Shown: positions 31,753-40,617, numbered from the stretch's first letter. The stretch: 47,250 nucleotides of DNA from Acidobacteriota bacterium (GCA_016213775.1 JACQZR010000106.1:1-47250); one strand, 5' to 3'. Program-made: numbers and translations. The notes: generated by a model not told the origin, from the letters alone.

Positions 31753-33182
31753 TCTACTGCACGTTCCCGGATGAAGTTTTTCACAACCTCAGCGTCCGGG
31801 GCCAAGACGACGCTGCGCTGCGGCAACTGCTCGATCCCTTCGAACTTCCGCGGCCGTACAGGCGCCCGGCCGAGTGCCTCCTGAATCGTCTCGGCGAACT
31901 TGGCGGGCAAGGCTGTTTCCAGACACACCAGAGGCACTCCCTCTTCTCGATACTCCATGCCCACTTTGAGCCCGTCCGCGGTGTGCGGGTCGATCATCAG
32001 CCGATAGGTTTCCCAGGCCCGGCGGATGGTTTCGAGGCGGTTCTGATGAGTGCTTGCGCCGCTAACGAAGCCATAGCGGCCGATCGTTTGCCATTCTGGT
32101 GTGCCGCGTAGATCAAACGCGCCATCGGTGGCCATCTGCCGCCACAGGGATTCGATACGGGCCGGATCGCGGCCCACCAGGTCAAAGACAAAACGCTCGA
32201 AGTTGGAGGCCTTGGAGATGTCCATCGAAGGGCTGGAGGTTTGCCGGGTCTCGGCGGTACCTCGCGGCCGGTAGACGCCGGTGCGAAAGAACTCATCGAG
32301 CACATCGTTCTCGTTGGTGGCGAGGATCAGGCGGCGGATGGGCAGCCCCATCATGCGGGCGATGTGGCCGGCGCAGATATTGCCAAAATTGCCGGAGGGC
32401 ACCGCGAAACTGACCGGCGCGCCGGCTTCGGGAGCCACGGCAAAGTAGCCTTTGAAGTAATAGACCACCTGCGCCACCACGCGCGCCCAGTTGATGGAGT
32501 TCACGGTCCCGATTCGGTACTGGCGCTTGAAAGCCAGGTCGTTCGATACGGCTTTCACCACGTCCTGGCAATCGTCGAACACGCCGCGGACGGCGAGGTT
32601 GTGGATGTTGGAGTCGGAGAGCGAGAACATCTGCGCCGTCTGGAACAGGCTCATCTTGCCGTGTGGCGAGAGCATGAAGACCCGTATCCCGTGCTTGCCA
32701 CGCATAGCGTATTCGGCCGAAGAGCCGGTGTCGCCGCTGGTTGCCCCGAGAATGTTGAGCGTCTCGCCGTTCTCCGCCAGCGCCCATTCAAACAGGTTGC
32801 CCAACAACTGCATGGCCATGTCTTTGAAAGCGAGAGTAGGCCCGTTGGATAGAGCGAGCAGATACACGCCAAGTTCGAGCTGGCGGACGGGAGTGATCTG
32901 TTGGGCATCCTCGCCGGGCCTGCCGTTGCAATAGACGTCCGCGGTGTAGGTCTTGTCGACCAAGCCGCGGAGCACGGCTTCCGGTACATCAGTAGCGAAC
33001 AGCCGGAGCACCGCGAAGGCGAGATCGCGGTAGCTCATGGCGTGCATGGATTCGAGATCAGCGGTGCTCAGGCGCGGATAGGCGGAAGGCATCGCCAGAC
33101 CGCCGTCGCCCATCAATCCACCCAGCAGAATGTCGCGGAATCCGGCGCCCTGGTCTTCTCCACGTGTGCTCACGTATCGCAT
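31743..33182 (-). CDS. thrC: Threonine synthase
   Basis: 479 residues, the long bacterial type. Motifs include GPTLAFKDMAMQLLGNL with the PLP lysine, ILGATSGDTGSSAEYAM and FAVPSGNFGNICAGHIARMM. The enzyme converts O-phosphohomoserine to threonine. It is the first gene of a tight minus-strand run that ends with threonine deaminase, so the two could feed isoleucine synthesis together, with unrelated exported and membrane proteins between them. Forty-three bases separate it from the next gene upstream. Confidence 0.94.
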   Translation of the reverse strand: MRYVSTRGEDQGAGFRDILLGGLMGDGGLAMPSAYPRLSTADLESMHAMSYRDLAFAVLRLFATDVPEAVLRGLVDKTYTADVYCNGRPGEDAQQITPVRQLELGVYLLALSNGPTLAFKDMAMQLLGNLFEWALAENGETLNILGATSGDTGSSAEYAMRGKHGIRVFMLSPHGKMSLFQTAQMFSLSDSNIHNLAVRGVFDDCQDVVKAVSNDLAFKRQYRIGTVNSINWARVVAQVVYYFKGYFAVAPEAGAPVSFAVPSGNFGNICAGHIARMMGLPIRRLILATNENDVLDEFFRTGVYRPRGTAETRQTSSPSMDISKASNFERFVFDLVGRDPARIESLWRQMATDGAFDLRGTPEWQTIGRYGFVSGASTHQNRLETIRRAWETYRLMIDPHTADGLKVGMEYREEGVPLVCLETALPAKFAETIQEALGRAPVRPRKFEGIEQLPQRSVVLAPDAEVVKNFIRERAVECG

Positions 33183-33225
33183 GAATCTTTCAGGCTAGCA
33201 AGTTCGATGGGAAGGCCGGGTTGTG

Positions 33226-35799
33226 CTATTTCCTTGTGAACAGACTACTCTCCACTACCTTTTCCAACAGCGTCCGCAGGCCATATCGCGACGGTTGCGC
33301 CGAGGCGAGAATGCGCTCCACCTCGGCGCGGTCGGCGAAGCCCGCCGGTGTTCCGGTGGCGTACGCGAGGAACTGTCGAACGAGGTTGCGTGCGATCTGG
33401 CGCTCATCCTTCAGCAAAGCGCGCTTCAGTCCCACGACATCCTGAAACTCCGTGCCGTTGGCGAGCCGCCCGCTGGCATCCACAGCTTGCGCCTTTCGGA
33501 ACGTGAAGGCCCAACCATTCTTACCGAAGCCGTGCACGGGTTCGCCCTCTTCCAATGACCGGTAGCGGTCGCGCCACGCCCCCACGACATCGAAGCTTTC
33601 GAGCGCGAAGCCAGGCGGGTCGATCTTGTTGTGACAGCCGGCGCAGGATGGCACGGATCGATGTTTGTCCAATTGCTGGCGGATGGTGGTTGCGCCGCGC
33701 GTATCGGGCTCGATGGCGGGGACGCCCGCGGGTGGCGGTGGCGGTGGATCGCCGAGAATCCGCTCCATGATCCAGACGCCGCGCAGCACAGGCGAAGTGG
33801 TGGTGCCGTTTGCAGTGATGCGCAGCACGCTTGCCTGCGTCAACAGACCGCCGCGCACGCTGCCGGCGGGCAGATTCACGATGCGCATGGAGACGCCTTC
33901 AACGGGAGGCAGCCCGTAGTGCCGCGCGAGGTGCGAGTTGAGGAACGTGAATTTCGAATCGACGAGATTGGCCGCGGGCAGGTCGCGGCGCAGCAGTTCG
34001 GCGAAGAAAAGCTGCGTCTCCGCAAGCGATGACTCGACCAGAAGATCGTCAAGGTAAGCCTCGGGATACAACGTCTGGTCCGGCGTGTTGTCGCCAATGC
34101 GGCGAAGGTCGAGCCAATAGTCGAGGAAGGCGTTGAGGAAGTCGTTGGCACGCGGGCTCGCCAACAGACGCCGTGTTTGCGTGCGCAGGACCTCAGGCTT
34201 CAGCAGCGCTCCACTGGCCGCCGCCGAGCGCAGTTCGGAATCCGGCGCGGTGTTCCAGAGAAAGTACGACAAGCGGCTGGCGAGTGAGTGTCCATTGAGT
34301 CTGCCCGGCGTCTCCTCCAGATAAAGAAACCCTGGCGAGCAGAGCACAGCCGTGTAAGCGGCGATCATCGGCCCCAGGAGATTGCCATCGCCCCGGCTCG
34401 CCAGTTGCGAGCGAAGAATGCGCAGGTAGCGAACGAACTCGTCTTCAGTGGGAGGTCTCCGGTAGGCAGAGCGCATGAACTCGCGCAGTAACATTTCGGC
34501 ATCGGTGGCGGCGCCGTCCACGCGCACGACACGGCCCGCATCGTTGCGCGTCGCCTTGAGGCTACCGAACAGCCGCCGGTATGTATCGCGCGCGGCAGGA
34601 GTTTCCAGAGGCCCCTCGACATCCATCCAGCGATAGCCGACGCCCGGTGTTCCTGCTTCGCTCCAATCGGGACTACTGATCCAACCGGGGCGCGAGCGGA
34701 AGAGGCGTGAGGCATCGGGCAGGATCTGCTCGCCGGGCAACAGGTGTACCTCCAACTCGTGAAGTTGCGGCTCGGGGGTTACATCGAACGTTCCCAGAAG
34801 GCGCTTTTCGCCGCCGCGGCTCAGCGCGTACAGCGTCACTGGTTCCACCGTGCGGCCTTTCCACGTTTTGTTGCGGCTGGGCCGCCAGGCCTTCTTCTTG
34901 CGGTCACCTGGCGCGGGGACGAGCACAGTCTCGGCCCAGATGGAGAATGCGTTCAGCTTGATGCGGTAGCGCCCGCCAACGGGAGCGGTGAAGCCGTCGA
35001 AGTGATACTCGTTGCCGATGTAGGTGCTGGCGGTGGTGGCGAATCCTTCCAGGTCGCGCGTCTTCGGATCGGCGTCTCCCACCGTCATTGGCGCCTTTTC
35101 CGCGATCACATCGGGTTGCGAGTCAAAGCCAAGAATCGGGATGGTTGCCCGTTCGGGAGCCGAGTTGAATGGGCCGAACTTCATGCGGCTAATAAAACGT
35201 TTTTGTTCGCGCGCGTAGTGGCGGCTGGAACGCGCCGGAGCGCCCGTCGCATCAAGCACCGCGCGGATAGCGTGCTCCGCGGTGTCCAGGTAGCGGCCCA
35301 TCTGCACGTGCGAGACGTCCAGCGCCTGCCCGGATTTGTTGAAGCGGGCGAGGATGCCGTCTTCCGGTAGCGAATCGCGCAGGTGGAGCCACGGGGCGCT
35401 CAGCAGGTCGCGCAGCGTGTTCTCATATTCGTAACGGTTGAGGCGGCGGAGCACGGAGCGCCCGCGTTTCGCCGTGGCTGTAAGCTCGTGAGCGAGCAAT
35501 GGCTGGGCTACTGCTTTCACAAAGGCCGCGCGTTCCACCGCAGTCAAGGCGCGCGCGGAGGGCGGCGGCATCCGCTTCGATTCCACCGCGTCGTGGACGC
35601 GCACCCATAAACTGTTGAGGTGCGCATCGTCGAGACCGAAGGCAAGCGTGCGCAGGTCGATCCCCATCGATGCCGACGCTCCCTGATGGCAGGCGACACA
35701 GTTCTTTGTGAGAAACGACTCTATCGCGGCCGGTCGCGGGTTAGGCTGGTCCGCCCGCAGCGAACCAATGAGGGTGAGGAACAGTACGAAAGAAGCCAC
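33226..35799 (-). CDS. Exported DUF1587/1592/1588/1585 cytochrome-type protein
   Basis: 857 residues. A signal peptide is followed by an N-terminal cytochrome-like site (FLTKNCVACHQGASASMGID, CxxCH) and DUF1587 (RLNRYEYENTLRDLLSAPWL). Then come a DUF1592-like region (LASRLSYFLWNTAPDSELRS A) and DUF1588/1585 at the C-terminus, with a second heme-type motif SCAGCHNKIDPPGFALESFD. This is the standard Planctomycete/Acidobacterial multi-DUF protein found near DUF1552 genes; function unproven, possibly an oxidoreductase for envelope polysaccharide breakdown. A TPR-like CxxCH protein gene lies 12 bases upstream. Confidence 0.9.
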   Translation of the reverse strand: MASFVLFLTLIGSLRADQPNPRPAAIESFLTKNCVACHQGASASMGIDLRTLAFGLDDAHLNSLWVRVHDAVESKRMPPPSARALTAVERAAFVKAVAQPLLAHELTATAKRGRSVLRRLNRYEYENTLRDLLSAPWLHLRDSLPEDGILARFNKSGQALDVSHVQMGRYLDTAEHAIRAVLDATGAPARSSRHYAREQKRFISRMKFGPFNSAPERATIPILGFDSQPDVIAEKAPMTVGDADPKTRDLEGFATTASTYIGNEYHFDGFTAPVGGRYRIKLNAFSIWAETVLVPAPGDRKKKAWRPSRNKTWKGRTVEPVTLYALSRGGEKRLLGTFDVTPEPQLHELEVHLLPGEQILPDASRLFRSRPGWISSPDWSEAGTPGVGYRWMDVEGPLETPAARDTYRRLFGSLKATRNDAGRVVRVDGAATDAEMLLREFMRSAYRRPPTEDEFVRYLRILRSQLASRGDGNLLGPMIAAYTAVLCSPGFLYLEETPGRLNGHSLASRLSYFLWNTAPDSELRSAAASGALLKPEVLRTQTRRLLASPRANDFLNAFLDYWLDLRRIGDNTPDQTLYPEAYLDDLLVESSLAETQLFFAELLRRDLPAANLVDSKFTFLNSHLARHYGLPPVEGVSMRIVNLPAGSVRGGLLTQASVLRITANGTTTSPVLRGVWIMERILGDPPPPPPAGVPAIEPDTRGATTIRQQLDKHRSVPSCAGCHNKIDPPGFALESFDVVGAWRDRYRSLEEGEPVHGFGKNGWAFTFRKAQAVDASGRLANGTEFQDVVGLKRALLKDERQIARNLVRQFLAYATGTPAGFADRAEVERILASAQPSRYGLRTLLEKVVESSLFTRK

Positions 35800-35811
35800 G
35801 ACCCGACCAGT

Positions 35812-36543
35812 CTACTGCTTCTTGGCCGCCTGCAACCGCTTCAGTGTCGGTTCATAGCGGCCGGGCTCATGGCAGGAAAGGCACATGTAGGTTCCTGTAG
35901 CGATCGAGCCGCTGTCGAGCCACTTCTGCGAGCGGCGCTCATAGGGCGTGCCGGGGAGCTTCTCGATCATCATCTTGAGGTACTCATTGCGAGTGGCGGT
36001 GTCGCCCAGGCGGTCGGAGGCGAACGCCACGGAAGACCACAATTCGCCGCGGAAGTGCAGCGGCAGCTTATCCATCGCCTGTTCCTGGATCTTGATGGCA
36101 GCCAGCGTGGTCTTGCGTCCCAGCTCAGCGGCCGGGCGGCGGTCGGCCTCGTCCAGTTGATCGGCCATCAGCACCGGGACGGCGGAGATCACTAATACAC
36201 CGACATCGTTAGGGGCGAGTTCACGGGCTTTGGCCATTGTCGCCATACCGCGATCAAGCAGGCTGCGATACTGCGCGGTGTTGCCCGCAACGCGAGCGCG
36301 AGTGGCCCGGTAGATGTCGGCGCTGCCTCGCCATGCCAAGGCAGCCGGATTGGCAGGGGTGGCCTGAAGGATCTCATCGACCTTGGCGACTCCCCGGTCG
36401 AAGCGCTCGATGTCGTTTGCCATAAAGCCGGCGAAAATATCTTCGCGGACCCAGGTGTGGACGGACATTCCGGCGGGGCGGTCGGAGGCCCAAGCGCAGA
36501 TTGGCAGGAGGGCGGAAACGAGTAGCATCCTCATGTTCCTCAT
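35812..36543 (-). CDS. Exported TPR-like protein ending in a single CxxCH
   Basis: 243 residues. A signal peptide (MLLVSALLPICAWA) precedes helical repeats of tetratricopeptide character (about 40–190, with NPAALAWRGSADIYRATRAR and AMATMAKARELAPNDVGV-like text). Near the C-terminus YMCLSCHEPGRYEP gives one CxxCH that could bind heme c or form a disulfide. Such a site at the very end of a helical-repeat protein is uncommon. It is probably transcribed with the DUF1587–1595 gene 12 bases downstream and may present or dock with it. A start at 36534 is possible. Confidence 0.75.
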   Translation of the reverse strand: MRNMRMLLVSALLPICAWASDRPAGMSVHTWVREDIFAGFMANDIERFDRGVAKVDEILQATPANPAALAWRGSADIYRATRARVAGNTAQYRSLLDRGMATMAKARELAPNDVGVLVISAVPVLMADQLDEADRRPAAELGRKTTLAAIKIQEQAMDKLPLHFRGELWSSVAFASDRLGDTATRNEYLKMMIEKLPGTPYERRSQKWLDSGSIATGTYMCLSCHEPGRYEPTLKRLQAAKKQ

Positions 36544-36617
36544 CTTAACCGAGAATCCAGATGGTAGAAACAGCGCTGGGCCCGGGGGGGGGAATCACGT
36601 TCGTCAGTCGTCTGTGA

Positions 36618-36698
36618 ATGCGCAACAGAGCCGCGACCGTGAGAGTCTGTGAAAAATTCCGAAAACCGCTTGCTGACGCGCGCGGCTCTGTTTCGCAT
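36618..36698. repeat. 18-bp inverted repeat with a 45-base spacer
   Basis: ATGCGCAACAGAGCCGCG (36618–36635) and CGCGGCTCTGTTTCGCAT (36681–36698) pair over 18 positions with one mismatch. They lie in the gap between the TPR-like gene and the 3' end of the esterase/HD gene. No T-run follows on either strand, so a simple terminator is doubtful; a cruciform, an mRNA-stabilising stem or a tiny insertion-type repeat are alternatives. A short direct repeat, GTCTGTGAA, occurs at 36610 and 36645. Confidence 0.75.
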
Positions 36699-36706
36699 CT
36701 CGTTGT

Positions 36707-38698
36707 CTACTCTCGGACATTGGTGTTGCCGGTAACCTTCTTTGACGCGGACTGAACAGCCGCAATCGCCTGCGGCATACTCAGTCCGATCTTCAAGCAT
36801 TCCTGCGACACCTGGCCCAAGACGGCCTTCTTTGAGGGCAACGTCTGGACCTGCTCCCAGATGGCGGCGGGAAGCGCAGCGTTGAGCTTGTCCGAAGGAA
36901 AGCTGAGGCCTGCGGCCGACACTAACCAGTACACCTGATCGGCGCAGTACACGGCGTGATCGAGCCTGCTCGTGCGCGCGACACCGGCACGATCGTCGTG
37001 CGCGTTGACGGCATGCACGACGGCTGTGGGAAAGCCCAGGTCACGGAGCACCTGCGCCCCAACTACGCCGTGGCGGGAGAGGTCCTTCGCGGTCTCGGCA
37101 ATATCAATGTCGTGCAGTAAACCGGCGAGGCCCCACTGGTCCGCATTGTCCATCCCGGCCGCTGCCATCTGGCGCATGATCGCTTCCACTGCAGCCGAGT
37201 GGCGCAGATATCTTTCTTCCGACAGCCTGGCGCGGAGAGCATCCCAGGCACGCGCCCGGTCGGATTGGGCGTCCAAGTCCGCTTCTGTGGGGAACTGGTC
37301 GAAGCGGCGGTCGATCTTCTTCCCCCGAAGATGCTTATCGAAAAAGTCCATCGTTGCGGTCCAATCCTCTGCGGTAAACGCGTGCCCGTGGTTCGCATAG
37401 TGGACACCAATCCGGTCCTCCATGCCGAACAGGGCATAGGCCGGCCGGGCCCCGAGAACCGACTGCCGGACCGCTTCGGGAAGCGAAATCGTGTCCGTCA
37501 TCCCTTCCAGCGCCAGGAACGGGCGTGGCGCCGCCAGCGCAAGGAACCAGTGCTGATCGAAGGGAAGCTTCTCGCGGCGTCCCCAGAACTCGTGCAAATT
37601 CGGTGAAAACCAGTTCGGATACTTTTTCTGCATCACATCGAGGGTTTCGCTCCTGCGAGGGCCGGCGAACCGGTACGCGCCGACGCCGCCCCCGCCCGTC
37701 ACAACGGGGGCGCCCATTAACCGGTCGTCAAAGGCCGCCGCTACCATGGCGGATTTCCCATTCCGCGAGGCGCCGGTAATGATGAGTTTGGTCTTGTCGA
37801 TTGAGCGATCCGTCTCCAGGTAATCGGCCACCCGCGAGGCGCCCCAAGCCCATCCAGCGAGGATTCCCCAATCGTAACCCGGGTAAGCCGGATAGAACCG
37901 CGTATTTCGAAATGCCCAGCTACCATCCGCATTGCGCAGTGTGGTGTCCTCGGCGCAATCGTTCGGATTGAACAGGACAAGTGCATAACCCCGTCGGAAG
38001 ATGCCGGCGCGTTGTTCGGCGATGGATTGGGCGGTCAGCGGAACGTTCGGCCTTCCGCGAGGAGCGGAGGCTACGCCACCGGGAACGTTCGAGGCGGGTG
38101 GAGTTGCAGCCGGCTCCTTTGCCGGGGCAGGACCAACGAGAAGCAGCACGTTTTCTCCGCGCCCCTGGTTGGGACCCTGCGGCAGGCGGGGCAGCGCGGT
38201 CGCTCCTGGAGGGGTGCCGCCTTGCAGGATGATTGCCGGAAACGGTCCGCCCTTGGCCGGAGTGAAGATGCCGATGTTTAACTCGAGCTTTTGCGCGGGG
38301 CCAAACGTCAGCCGCACCAGACTGTAATGGACCGTCCCATCCAGAACGGTCTCTGACTGGACTACCTTCCCTTTCACATTGCCGGGTGGCGGCGGCATCT
38401 GTCCCACCGCGTAGTACGCAAGCAGGCGTCTCATCTCCTGGCGGCGTTGTTGCCATTGCTGCCGCGTTGCGACCTTTGTACCGCCCTCGGTCACGAGCAC
38501 ATCGGGCATTTCCTTGCGCACCGGCAGAGCCTCTACTCCAGGCAGCTTCCCGAGTGGAGTCTTGATAGACGGAACCGGGATTTCCCGCGGGTCCGGTCCA
38601 TCTGCCTGTGCCGCATCCTGGGCCGTTGCAGTGTGTGCAAGAACTCCGATGGCGGCCCCCGTGAAAAGTAGAAATCGCAGTCGCTTCTGAGTACTCAT
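36707..38698 (-). CDS. Exported fusion: CE15 glucuronoyl-esterase-like hydrolase plus HDIG phosphohydrolase domain
   Basis: 663 residues from ATG 38698, chosen because AAAGG precedes it and a signal peptide follows (LRFLLFTGAAIGVLAHTATA); upstream in-frame codons lack both. Residues about 60–480 form an alpha/beta hydrolase of the CE15 type: GASRNGKSAM at about 306 holds the nucleophile Ser in G-x-S-R-x-G-K, and NHGHAF at about 438 offers the catalytic His. Residues about 495–663 are an HDIG-type domain (RYLRHSAAVEAIMRQMA… WGLAGLLHDIDIAETAK… HAVNAHDDRAG) with metal-binding His and Asp. HDIG proteins are normally free and cytosolic; here the signal peptide would take the domain outside. It is a single open frame with no break. 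Confidence 0.82.
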   Translation of the reverse strand: MSTQKRLRFLLFTGAAIGVLAHTATAQDAAQADGPDPREIPVPSIKTPLGKLPGVEALPVRKEMPDVLVTEGGTKVATRQQWQQRRQEMRRLLAYYAVGQMPPPPGNVKGKVVQSETVLDGTVHYSLVRLTFGPAQKLELNIGIFTPAKGGPFPAIILQGGTPPGATALPRLPQGPNQGRGENVLLLVGPAPAKEPAATPPASNVPGGVASAPRGRPNVPLTAQSIAEQRAGIFRRGYALVLFNPNDCAEDTTLRNADGSWAFRNTRFYPAYPGYDWGILAGWAWGASRVADYLETDRSIDKTKLIITGASRNGKSAMVAAAFDDRLMGAPVVTGGGGVGAYRFAGPRRSETLDVMQKKYPNWFSPNLHEFWGRREKLPFDQHWFLALAAPRPFLALEGMTDTISLPEAVRQSVLGARPAYALFGMEDRIGVHYANHGHAFTAEDWTATMDFFDKHLRGKKIDRRFDQFPTEADLDAQSDRARAWDALRARLSEERYLRHSAAVEAIMRQMAAAGMDNADQWGLAGLLHDIDIAETAKDLSRHGVVGAQVLRDLGFPTAVVHAVNAHDDRAGVARTSRLDHAVYCADQVYWLVSAAGLSFPSDKLNAALPAAIWEQVQTLPSKKAVLGQVSQECLKIGLSMPQAIAAVQSASKKVTGNTNVRE

Positions 38699-38723
38699 TA
38701 CCAGCCTTTCGCCTGAACCGTGA

Positions 38724-39506
38724 TCACCCCGCCGCGGCTGCATTGGCCGAGCCTGACGTAGATTGCTTGAGCCATGTGTCGAAACGAGTCGGGCCAAGTC
38801 GCGCGTTGTTGCCGGGTGTGAGCGATAGGTCGTTCACTTGCATCCCGAAGTAACCCGCCTCGACGTCAGCCGTCACCTGGCGTTCGTCTTTGTTGGCGTG
38901 CAGATATTGTCTCACCGCTTCGTCGAGAGGCATCGCTTCGGGGCCAGCCACCTCAATCATTCCATTCACGGGAGCAGCGAGCGCGATGTCGACCAGTACG
39001 TCGGCCAGGTCTTCCGCTGCGATCGGCTGGAACAGAGCAGGGGATAGGCGCACCGTGTTGCCAACCGTGCTGAACGCCGCAATGCCGCTAACGAATTCGA
39101 AGAACTGTGTAGCCCGGACGATGGTGTAGGGAATCTGAGAGGCCTTGATCAGGTTCTCCTGCGCCATCTTGGCGCGGAAGTAGCCGCTCTTCAGAAGACG
39201 GTCCGTGCCGACCACCGAAAGCGCGACGTGATGTCTCACGCCCGCAGCCGCTTCCGCGGCAAGAATATTGCGTCCTGCCGTCTCGAAAAATTCGAGAACC
39301 GCTTTGTCGTCCCATGACGGCGAGTTCACGACGTCAACGACAACCTGTGCGCCGGCCAATGCCGCGGCCAGTCCCTCCCCAGTGATGATGTTGACGCCAG
39401 TGGACGTCGATGCGGCCACCACCTCATACTCGCGCTCGCGGAGCTTTCTCACGAGCTTTGATCCGATGAGCCCGCTTCCGCCAAAAACCACCATCCTCTT
39501 TGCCAT
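38724..39506 (-). CDS. NmrA-like/SDR-type NAD(P)-binding protein
   Basis: 260 residues. An N-terminal Rossmann fold with GGSGLIGSKLVRKL (the GxxGxxG-type loop) binds NAD(P). The later text (FRAKMAQENLIKASQIPYTI VRATQFFEF) is characteristic of the NmrA/NAD(P)H-binding group rather than of true short-chain dehydrogenases with YxxxK. Function could be redox sensing or quinone/flavin-related reduction; not determinable here. It lies 25 bases before the esterase/HD gene on the same strand and probably shares its transcript. Confidence 0.85.
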   Translation of the reverse strand: MAKRMVVFGGSGLIGSKLVRKLREREYEVVAASTSTGVNIITGEGLAAALAGAQVVVDVVNSPSWDDKAVLEFFETAGRNILAAEAAAGVRHHVALSVVGTDRLLKSGYFRAKMAQENLIKASQIPYTIVRATQFFEFVSGIAAFSTVGNTVRLSPALFQPIAAEDLADVLVDIALAAPVNGMIEVAGPEAMPLDEAVRQYLHANKDERQVTADVEAGYFGMQVNDLSLTPGNNARLGPTRFDTWLKQSTSGSANAAAAG

Positions 39507-39594
39507 ACCCCTAGCTTAGTCCACTGCGGGGAGCCCGGAGCCGCCGCCTGACGAACCTATTGGCGCAGCTTCTCGGCATAGGTACATTTCACAG

Positions 39595-39612
39595 ATATCC
39601 TAAGGTGGATAT
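39595..39612. promoter_or_regulatory. Palindrome ATATCC-N6-GGATAT in the divergent promoter region
   Basis: ATATCC (39595–39600) and GGATAT (39607–39612) are inverted around TAAGGT, between the divergent NmrA-like gene and the Ala/Pro-rich protein gene. The half-site resembles the one in the toxin–antitoxin operator (TATATCC…GGATATA), though the spacer is 6 instead of 4. It may be a binding site for a local regulator; chance cannot be ruled out. Confidence 0.35.
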
Positions 39613-39665
39613 GCAATAGTACTCGCGACCGGTTCGTCCTAAATTGAAAGCTAAGGAGATTCGCG

Positions 39666-40310
39666 ATGCGCAAGTTCTGGACCCCGGTGGCACTCGGTGC
39701 CGTTATTGCCGCTATCGTCAGCGCCCAAACTCTCGTCGAACATGCCACCGCCGCTGCCGGCGGAACGGCCGCAGCCGCTGCCGGCAAAAAGGTCAGCGAC
39801 GGAATCGACTCGGTCTTCGGGGCACTGGGCAACGTGGCGAAAGACGCCGCGGGCAAAGAGGACAAGAGCAAGTCGAAGGCCCGGCGCACGATCGACCCAG
39901 CGCCTCCGATTCCAGAAGTTCGGCTGGGAGCGATCTCCAGTGGCCCGGCGGCTCCCACTGCGCCTTTGAGAAAGCCTGCCGCTCCAGTGGCCGCCAAGCG
40001 TGCCACCGCGGCGCAAGCGACTCCAGCCGTCCCAGTGGAAACCCCGGCGGAGGTGACGGAATCATCCGCTGTTCCCGTGGTTGCTGCTCCTCCGGCGCCG
40101 CCGCAGCCCACGGCTGCCGATCTTGCCTCGCTCAGCATTGGCGCGTCCCGCCAGGACGTGACAGGGAAGCTGGGCCGTCCGTCTTCCCGAGTGACGATGG
40201 ACGACGAGGGGAAGCTCGTCGAAGTGTACTCCTTCCGCGGTAATGGCGCATCCATCGGAAGCGTCCGGTTGGTGGATGGCGTTGTGAAGGAAGTTCGCCC
40301 CGCGCAGTAG
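39666..40310 (+). CDS. Exported Ala/Pro-rich protein with C-terminal SmpA/OmlA-like module
   Basis: 214 residues; AAGGAG lies 9 bases before the ATG. A signal peptide (VALGAVIAAIVSAQ) precedes an Ala-rich helical part and a Pro/Ala/Val-rich linker (about 75–145). The last 65 residues read LSIGASRQDVTGKLGRPSSR… GKLVEVYSFRG… SVRLVDGVVKEV, which resembles the small SmpA/OmlA or BamE-like fold (GxSRxxVxxxLGxP). That gives a plausible envelope role, but the match is short. An overlapping frame on the other strand was dismissed. Confidence 0.75.
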   Translation: MRKFWTPVALGAVIAAIVSAQTLVEHATAAAGGTAAAAAGKKVSDGIDSVFGALGNVAKDAAGKEDKSKSKARRTIDPAPPIPEVRLGAISSGPAAPTAPLRKPAAPVAAKRATAAQATPAVPVETPAEVTESSAVPVVAAPPAPPQPTAADLASLSIGASRQDVTGKLGRPSSRVTMDDEGKLVEVYSFRGNGASIGSVRLVDGVVKEVRPAQ

Positions 40311-40323
40311 CGCGCTGGGCGGC

Positions 40324-40617
40324 TTACTTGTCGGATTCGCTTTCCGGCGTAATGAACGTCGTTTCGTTCTTGCGCTGGAGCTTCAAACGTTTGCGAATTT
40401 CCAGTTCCTGTTCCGCCGGGTTATCGCGCAGGCGCGCGATTCTCTCCGACCGCAACTGAACCTCGCGGGACAGTTCCGCATTCTGGGCCTGCAGACGGCG
40501 GATCTCCGTCCAGCGTTGCTGCAACGCCGGCAAGCCTTGCGGGCCGCGAAGGGCCAGATAGACGTACACGCTCGACAGCGTCAGTACGGCAAGGAAACCC
40601 AATTTTCGAAGGGACAT
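40324..40617 (-). CDS. FtsB/DivIC-like septum protein
   Basis: 97 residues. One N-terminal membrane helix (LGFLAVLTLSSVYVYLAL) is followed by a coiled coil (LQQRWTEIRRLQAQNAELSR EVQLRSERIARLR) and a conserved tail (NPAEQELEIRKRLKLQRKNE TTFI), the usual FtsB/DivIC layout. FtsB works with FtsL and FtsQ at the division septum. It is transcribed divergently from cutA and convergently with the Ala/Pro-rich gene, without other cell-division genes nearby. Confidence 0.85.
   Translation of the reverse strand: MSLRKLGFLAVLTLSSVYVYLALRGPQGLPALQQRWTEIRRLQAQNAELSREVQLRSERIARLRDNPAEQELEIRKRLKLQRKNETTFITPESESDK

Noticed and set aside
39557-40255. Minus-strand open frame rich in Ala, Gly and Ser opposite the Ala/Pro-rich exported protein
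   Set aside because: The plus-strand gene has a ribosome site, signal peptide and a recognisable C-terminal module; the minus frame mirrors its repeats.
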